Part shown: positions 56,714-64,000 of the stretch, piece after piece | Layout: each line of letters starts with the position of its first letter | Numbering within the stretch: position 1 is the first letter of the stretch | Origin: Physcomitrium patens | Lineage: Eukaryota > Streptophyta > Bryopsida > Funariales > Funariaceae | Reading direction: 5' to 3' | NCBI RefSeq assembly: GCF_000002425.4 | Contig: NC_037265.1 | Coordinates: 12,418,330 to 12,482,329 of the forward strand | Length of the DNA: 64,000 nucleotides | Position numbers and translations under genes: made by a program | Notes under the pieces: generated by a model | What the model saw: only the letters and a program-made list of their open reading frames with translations | Database searches by the model: none | Told to the model about the DNA's origin: nothing

Positions 56714-59430
56714 TTAACTCTTTCTTAGTTTGTGGGATTAGATTCTCATTCTCTAAAAAGTGGGGCAAGGTTTTCGACAATGATAGTCCTTGAAGTTGAA
56801 TAGATGTTTTTATAAAGTTTTTTGATAGGTCATAAATGATATGAGGCTTATTACTATTCCAATCAATTTTTGTGTTAGCTACCCTCAACTAAGATCTAGC
56901 AAAGAGCAAGGAATAAGAATTTTTTTTGGATGCATGTGAATATTGTGGAATGTGAGAGAATACTCTTGACTATCCATCATCACTCCATAACTACTAATCT
57001 GCTTCAAAAGAGTATTTTGACTTTGATTTTTTATATTAATCACATATGAAGTGGATTAGTAATGCTAAATCCTAATTTTTCTATAGTTTTCAATGGCATA
57101 ATATTTAATCTACTAACTCCATTTACAATAGTATAGAATATGATTTTATCTACTATAGATACTTCTAATTCAATTGCCTTCACTTCTTGTATTCTTAAAA
57201 TAGTTTTAATTTGGACTTAAATTTTTGCCTTAGATTTTTGGTGTTTCTTACTAAAAAGGTCCATTCTAAAGTCTTTCTTATTATTAGAAAAACCTCCAAT
57301 AATTGTATAATTGTTATATTAATTTTAATTTTTTTAAAATCTTTTTATAAATCATATGATCTAACTTGGTTCTCACTTTTAAGTTGTAGTGAATTGTTAT
57401 GTTTAAGGTGAGATATTTTAGCTCTTTTTTACTTTTTTTAAAAAAAAAAACTTTGTTTGGATACTTTTCTTCAAATTTTATGATAACCTAATAGACATGA
57501 GCTTTAAAACATAAGATATTTCTTTAAAAGTCCTAACATTAGCCATTGCATCTTTTGTAGCTTTATTTAAATTCAAAAAGTAGAAAGTCTTCCAAACTAT
57601 TATTACTATTAATTGAAGTAGGAGGAAAAGAAGTAATATATCTAGACCTTATCATAATTGCAAAGATTGGCATATAAAGGATTTCTTTTTCTTTACAAAA
57701 ATCTTCTTCATGAAAGATATAATTAATTTGGGAAGAAGAAGGCTGATCTCTCATGAATTGTAGATTATTTTTTTTCATTTGGTATTTTTGAATACCTCAC
57801 ATTTTATGACCAATAGCCATTATTTTGCTGGCCATGTTGATTTTGATTCAAATTTAGAGAGATATATCTTCTATTGGTATTTAAATCCAATAGAAGATAT
57901 TAATTTTGATGATTACTATTATAAATATAGGAAAAATTGGGAGGTTTTAATGTGTTGCCAAATTAGGATTCTTTGTTTTCTTTAAGTAGAATTCAGAATA
58001 ACTTCCTTGTCAGGTTGTTTATATACCTTTGTGGAGTATTTGCTTTCGTAATTTCTACAAACAACTCTATTTTCTACTCAACAACTATCAAATATGTGTC
58101 TTTTTTCATAAAAGCGATGTACTTCTTGAATTTATCTAGGTTGATTTTTAAAACCTTGATTAAAATAATCATGGCTTTATAGGTGAAAATTAAACCCTAT
58201 ATTGATTTGGCTCCTATAAAAAAAGATATAAGATTGTTGCAGTTTGAGATTCTGTTGTAACTTTGTAAAGTGGAGAAAAATTGACTAATTTTTCTTAATT
58301 GGCTTTATTGAGTGTATTAAAATCTTTAAGTGTGCCTATCTGATTCTATGGATGATAGGACTTGGATGAAATTTTGACTTTTAATTGATAAAGTCATTTG
58401 TTCTCGCATTACTTGCATTTGTTGTAGAAGCTTCTTTTGAAATTCTTTTTGGCTTTGAAGAATTTATTTTTTAATTCTTCCTTCTATCTATTTTTATCTT
58501 CTAGATATATAAGTTTTGAAAGGGTAAATAGTGGTCTAACCTTTAAAGATGACCAATAATGATTCATTAATTGGAAATGATTATCAATTGATCTATTAGG
58601 ATTTTTTTAGGTACTTCTAATATTTTAGGCATGAATGGAGATAAAAATAGGAATTTCATGGTCTTCTTTCCTCCACATTTGTTCTTATTACTTATCAATG
58701 TCTTCAATAACTCTTGTTATTTTTTTAATATCATATAAATTTTTTGGTTAGCCTTTTAATATTTCTCTAATTATAATTTTCTTTTATTAAATCCTTAGAT
58801 AAAAAATAGATAAAGATATCATTTGTAAAAAATATTTCTATAAAATTAGTATTTATTAATTCAAACTACCTAATATATATAGTGATTTTTCTTCTGTTTC
58901 CTTATCTCAAAGAAGAAAGGATTGTATAGCATTACTTTGCTCCATTTTTGGTCTAAATTTTTCTAAAAATGCTCTCATAGCATGTTTTAATTTTTAAAGG
59001 TTTAAAGATTATGGTTTTTATACCATTTGTAGCCTCTATCTTTCAATGCACTCAAAAACCATACTAGTTCACATCTCGGGTTAATAATTAAGCACATTGT
59101 AAGAAGTTCTATGAATCTTTCTATGTATGCAGAGAGATCATTATCTCTAATCCTTTTAAAGGTTAGAAGATTGTGAGACATGGGAGTTGTTTATACTTCC
59201 TTTAGAATTAAAATAGAGAATTTTTTTTGTTAAACTAAGGAATTTATGGATATAGAATTTAGAGAGGCTTCTTTTTGACAATCCATTGAAAGAAAATTAG
59301 ATCTTGATTCTTTTCTTTTTTGATTTACTTCTACAAAAGAATTAAGAGATTTTAGGTCTTATTCTTCTTTTATTTTGACTTACTTAGGATTTAATTCCAA
59401 TAAGTTGATTACAAATAAATCTTGTGACAT
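56080..59430 (-). mobile_element. Relic of a third Ty3/Gypsy family, gag to protease
   Basis: Minus-strand remains. The gag part (about 58,600-59,430) begins MSQDLF and includes AYIERFIELLTMCLIIN and LVWFLSALKDRGYKWYK. A protease-like part includes VNGVSRLNIMPLKTIEKLG (about 57,060-57,125) and ANTKIDWNSNKPHIIY (about 56,830-56,885). These match the plant-type pattern of NG-G-N-I-P...KLGL followed by a W-R...DW..KP-I-Y segment. A short linker toward reverse transcriptase may reach 56,080. No reverse transcriptase, integrase or LTR pair was found. Broken in many places. Confidence 0.5.
56677..56711. repeat. (AT)n microsatellite
   Basis: AT dinucleotide run inside the third-family relic. Confidence 0.9.
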
Positions 59431-61200
59431 TGTAAGTAGGTCTTATTTGTTCAAATGTCAGACCTCAATTCTTCTAAATTTTGGAATAGATTTTTTAATG
59501 GCTTTTCCAGATTTTCTTTAGATAGGACTAATTTAGGTTGTTTAGATCTAGTAGAATGATGTATCTAATACAACTATGAATATAATATTTAATTAGATTC
59601 ATAATTTTAATATGTCAATTTTTACAAAATCAAATTAAAATATTTTGGCTCTTACACTTATAATCCATTTAAAGTATCTTTTGATAGGAAAAAAAATAAA
59701 ATAAAATAAAAAAATAAAAGAAAAAGGCTTGCTTGAGCATTATGTCTAACAAGGCTATTTTTAACTTTAATTTTTATATAAAACTACTATTATATAGGAG
59801 TGATCCTAAATAATCTTAGTTGTGAAAAAATTTCTATATCAAAATGGCAAGGAGTCTAAGCTTTCCTTTTTTCTTACCTTTTTGCAATTAGATTTTTAAA
59901 AAATTACCTACTATAAATAATTAAAAATACAACTTTATGATACAAAAATTATTCTTTAAAAATATTCACGCAATGTTGAAGAGAAATTCACTTGGTTGCA
60001 TCTACAACCAATTTAGAACTTATTAATAAACTTCTAAATTGAATAATTTTTTCTTAACTAATTCCAAATTATATGTTTAAGTGAAAATTTTAAAGATTGA
60101 AGACACAAGGTTTTATAAGTTCTATCTATCTTATTACACCAATATTTATAGGATAGCTTAAAAGCTTAATTTTTTTGCATCTTTTTCTTAGATTCTACCT
60201 TCTAACTTTGAATTCTAATTCTTTTCTTTTATTTGTATCTACTAAAATTTGAAAGAATTAAAATAAATTGACAAGAGCCAAAGAACTTATTTGAGTCTTA
60301 AATTTTTAATGCCACTTTTTTTTCTTGTGCTTCTCATTCTTCAATCCACAATCTATATTAGTTTAATAAAATTAAAACTCAACCAGATTGCCTAATAGAA
60401 GACTTACTTTGAAAATATGGTATCTTAAATAATTGCTCTTGTCTTATTTTTCTTCTTCTTGTTTTGTTGATAGAGTAATTTTTCTAAACTATCATTGGAA
60501 AATCTTTTCTATCTTATATTTATGAAGAAAAAAGGTATAGCAGGTAGAAAGGGTGATTAAATCCCTCTACCACTAGAAAAAGGCCGCCTACAAGAAAATT
60601 TAGAAGGATGAAATAAAGGATTATAAATTCAAATAAATAATTCTTTGTTTCTTGTAAAAAGATAAGATACTAGAAGTGGAAATGGTGATCAATTCCCTCA
60701 ACTACTAGAAAAGATCCTCAATTAAAAAATTACAAAGAAGGTAGTGATGAAACCTTAAAGACAAGCTATATCTTTAATGAAAAATTCTTAAATACTTCTA
60801 AGCTTCCTCTTCAACTCCAAAAATTATCAAAAATTGAATACTAATGCAATTGCACTGAAAATTATACCACTCCAAGCTTATCTTTTAGATGATTTTATTT
60901 CAAAACTAGCTAATTTAAAATAGTCAACAAACACTAAGAAATGCCTTTTCAAACATAGAATATAAAAAACTACCAAGTCAATGAATCCTCTTCTAATAAA
61001 AAATTCAATAAAACTTCAATTTTAATCTAATTCAAATATGTGATAGCTTTTAAAAAGCTAACATCAAGATACACAAAAAAATAAAATAACTACATAACAA
61101 GTTTGGAAGGTAATAAGAGCCAATTATGTGATAATTTTTATGGTTGGTTAATTAATCAAGTATTTTTAGTTTTAACTTTCTAAATAATATCTTTTAAGTA
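59431..61200. other. AT-rich stretch without a gene, with one direct repeat
   Basis: Presumed leader of the third-family relic, then unidentified DNA. Two diverged copies of a roughly 75-bp segment lie at about 60,528-60,603 and 60,656-60,733, each with GGTGAT-AA-TCCCTC-ACTACTAGAAAA-like sequence. No coding frame is supported. Confidence 0.5.
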
Positions 61201-61209
61201 ATATTATCA

Positions 61210-61640
61210 TTTGATTTAACTTAAAATAAGTAATAAAAAAAATAATTAGATAGAAATAATAAAATAAAAATAATTGGATGATTAAAAATAAATAGAATAA
61301 GGCAACTAGATGGAAATAGTGAAGTTAGATAAAAATTATACAATTGAATGGAAACAATGCAATTAGATGAAAATTATGCAATTAAATGGAAGTTACATAG
61401 TTGGATAGAAACAACATAGCAGTATAGAAACCACATAGTTGAATGGAAATAATGCAGTAGTATAGAAATCATGTAGTTGGATGGAAACAATGCAACAGTA
61501 TAGAAATTATGCAGTTAGATGGAAATAATACAAATGAATAGAAATTATACAACTGGATAGAAATTATACAATTGGATGAAAATAATATAATTAAATGAAA
61601 ATAGTGCAGCTAGATGAAAACCATAGAATTGGTCAAAGTA
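61210..61640. repeat. 19-bp minisatellite (ATGCAGTTGGATGGAAA-like)
   Basis: Tandem units close to ATGCAGTTGGATGGAAATA with a period of 19-20 bp. Part of the array alternates with an ATGCAGTAGTATAGAAA-type variant, giving a 38-bp higher-order period around 61,400-61,520. Confidence 0.8.
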
Positions 61641-62139
61641 GCAATAAACAAAAGCAAAAGAAAAAAAAAATCTTCCAACTTCAATCCTTCATAATTTTTT
61701 CATTTTAACTCCAAATTTGATGATTTCTTTGTTGAATCGTTATTATACTATAATTATTTATAGTATGTAAAAATCAACTAAAATATATAATATATTTAAA
61801 ATTATTGATGTGTATTAGAGTAGTTAGTAGGTTAATTTAAAAAGAATTGATATAAAAAAAAAAATTAAGAGATTTACCTAGTTTGATTATAGTATTTAAA
61901 TTCTATAAGATTTAGATATTTAATATAAAATTTAAAGAGAAGATTGATACTCAAAGATGAAGATCCAAACCTCTAAGAAACTTATTTGGAGGGATGAAAG
62001 TAAGATATGGATGGATAAAGACAAGAAGTGAAGATCTACATCTCTATTGGTCAAAAGCTATGCTTAATAGGCTCTTAAGAGAATGTCTATGACCATAATA
62101 AGGCTTTTGGCAACTTTAAAAGGGGCATTCAAGAATTAG

Positions 62140-62960
62140 AGGTAAGAATTGTAAGTTTAAAATTTGGACTAAAATTTGGGTATAAATTTTAGAAGATTTG
62201 GAATTAAGGTCATGAAGTTATAGCCGTTGGAAGTTAAGGTGACTTTTTAAGACAAACTATTGTTCTTTTGAGGATACAAAGAGTTTTTTGATAGCTCTTG
62301 GAGATTAGAAGGTGTAATTACAAAAGTGATTTTAAGACCTATATCTTTTATGAAAGAATTTTTACATTTTAATTTTTTATAAAGGAGTTATTTTGCATTG
62401 AAGATAGCATATGTAATTCAAAGGTAGTAAGTGAGTTTTTTTGTTGATAGTAATGGTTGGAGCCATTTTTTGAATTTTTGGACGAATTTTTGGCTTAAAA
62501 TTTCTATAAGTGAATGCTATTAGGTTAAAAAGCTATATGTCAAAATTTTATGGCATTTAAGTACTAAATTTTTAAGATATGAAGAAAATTATACACAAGT
62601 ATATGTAAGAAAGGATTTGAAATAATTGTTAGAATTTTGGTAATATTTCAAGATCTATGATGAATTTGCAATTGAAATTTACTGCAGTAGTTGTTGAAAA
62701 TATATTAATACTTCATGTATAATTTTAATTTATTTAAATGGTCTAATTGTGAAATATGAATTATTGAAGTTTAAAAAGATTTCACCTTCAGAATATCTAA
62801 GGTTTTATAATATTTTTATTATATTTTAGATGATATTTAGTACTTAGAACTTATATATTGATGTAATTGCCTATATATGGATAATTTTATATAAAAACTT
62901 GATACTTTTCTAACTTATGACTTAGTTGAGTAATTAATATTAGCCAAAAGCTTAGTGCTT
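62140..62960 (+). repeat. Dispersed repeat X, copy 2
   Basis: Reverse-complement match of 32,275-33,010. Ends adjacent to the LTR-like block at 62,985. No coding potential seen. Confidence 0.6.
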
Positions 62961-62984
62961 TCTAAAGGCAAATTCTCTCTACTT

Positions 62985-63800
62985 CAACACTGTTGTCATA
63001 ATGTAATATGACTATATAGTGAAAATATAATCAAAATTGGATTTCTAATTAATATATAATTATCTTGGTTCAATAATAATTCAAGATATTTAAACATGGC
63101 TTTTATAAAAGCCTCTTAGTTTATTTTCTTATTTTAATAGTAAATAGGTTAAAGATTGGTTAGTAATTTTACCTTCTAGGTTGTAGAGACTCTTTTGCTA
63201 TCTTAGAAAGATCATTAATTAGTAAATTTAAGTTAAAAGAGGTAAATAACTAGCATGGTTGATATTAAGATTAAGTTGAAGATAGGATTGGACTAAAAAA
63301 TCCCTAAGATAGATTAGATTGTTACTCGAAGATTGACTATTTGTAAGATAGGATCAAAATCAAACCACAAGCCACTAAAATGATTGCCTATGGTAAAATA
63401 GGATTTTATTTGAAGATTGAAGATTAGAATTCAAGAGCAAGCTTGGAGCTTGTTCCAAAGATGTAAGGCTTATTTTTTTATGATTTGATTTGATTTGGCG
63501 ATTGTTATTCAAAAGCAGTGTTTCTATTGGTAACTTGGAATTCATACAATATAATGAGGATTAGCACTCTCAGTTAATTCGTATAATTGGTGTCACATCT
63601 ATAGTTCAAAATTTAATTTTTTTTAGTTAATTTCATGTATTAAATGTATGTAAAATAATTTAATGGTGTAGTTGAGAGATATCTAGGTTTTGATACAAGA
63701 AGATATCAGAAGTTGGCAATTTGAGATTGGATAGGATTGCTATGACATCTAAAGATCTACTAATTAAATCAAGGTAAATTTTGGCATGGTATTAGAAGAC
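62985..63800 (+). repeat. LTR-like repeat Y, copy 4
   Basis: It begins TGTTGTCATAATGTAATATG and matches 37,145-37,950. ATTGGTGTCACATC at about 63,588-63,601 looks like a decayed TGG-type primer site, which would place the LTR end near 63,588 and internal sequence after it. The element continues beyond the window; 63,800-64,000 may be the start of its gag but no motif is visible. Confidence 0.45.
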
Positions 63801-64000
63801 TTGAAGATCAAGCTATTTACCAATTTTGAATTAAAACTAACGATTGAAGAAGGAAAAATCAATGTTAGAACATTTGCATCAACTTTCAAGTGGATGGCTA
63901 ACTAACATCACTGTGGTTTTTGGGCGTTTTCTCACAGTGTGTAAGTTTGATTGGGATGAATTCTTTTTGAGAACATAAAAGATTTATATTAGTATTTGTT

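Noticed and set aside
57211-58182. Plus-strand ORFs at 57,211, 57,779 and 57,973 as genes
   Set aside because: The coding signal in this stretch is on the minus strand (third-family protease and gag); these ORFs are AT-rich chance frames.

Overview
This 64-kb window is repeat-derived, strongly AT-rich eukaryotic DNA. I find no host gene, tRNA or rRNA gene and nothing bacterial. Almost every coding signal belongs to LTR retrotransposons of the Ty3/Gypsy type at very different stages of decay, separated by minisatellites, microsatellites and old LTR-like repeats. The host is uncertain. Family 1 is a Tf1/sushi-type self-priming chromovirus, a lineage typical of fungi (and of vertebrates). Family 2 has polyprotein motifs I associate with basidiomycete elements. 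Two relics (29.0-29.6 kb and 56.1-59.4 kb) look more like plant Ty3/Gypsy proteins. A repeat-rich fungus or a seedless land plant both remain possible.

Layout. 1-3,386: a three-unit tandem repeat, then two diverged 1.6-kb units, each an LTR-like block followed by an 11-bp minisatellite. 3,387-9,393: decayed family-1 element (copy 1, minus strand) inserted in the second minisatellite with a TTTGG target duplication. 9,399-11,648: rest of the minisatellite unit, a solo LTR, empty AT-rich DNA. 11,649-31,815: one old family-1 element (copy 2, minus) split by a young plus-strand family-1 array at about 12,581-25,908. The array holds a partial pol (copy 0), LTR1, copy A, LTR2, copy B and LTR3. Copy 2 also carries a smaller nested fragment (29,039-30,738). 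31,816-38,039: old repeats and the 3' end of a further family-1 relic (copy 4). 38,040-52,159: heavily decayed family-1 element (copy 3, minus) split by a younger family-2 element (39,938-48,401) with 1,242-bp LTRs. 52,185-55,850: family-2 relic on the plus strand with a SINE-like insert. 56,080-59,430: minus-strand relic of a third Ty3/Gypsy family. 59,431-64,000: repeats, a 19-bp minisatellite and an LTR-like block running off the window.

How the parts work together. Copies A and B each carry open gag and pol frames, with pol in the -1 frame and overlapping gag by 64 nt. The LTR has a TATA box, and about 31 bp downstream lies an 11-nt sequence exactly complementary to the site 2 nt after the LTR. 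This is the layout of Tf1-type self-priming. Copy B, which alone keeps the full 3' end and polypurine tract, also shows a third open region (ORF3) between pol and the LTR. ORF3 recurs in copies 1-4. Copies 0 and A lack most of it and share one identical junction to the LTR, so the array probably grew by nested insertion followed by unequal exchange.
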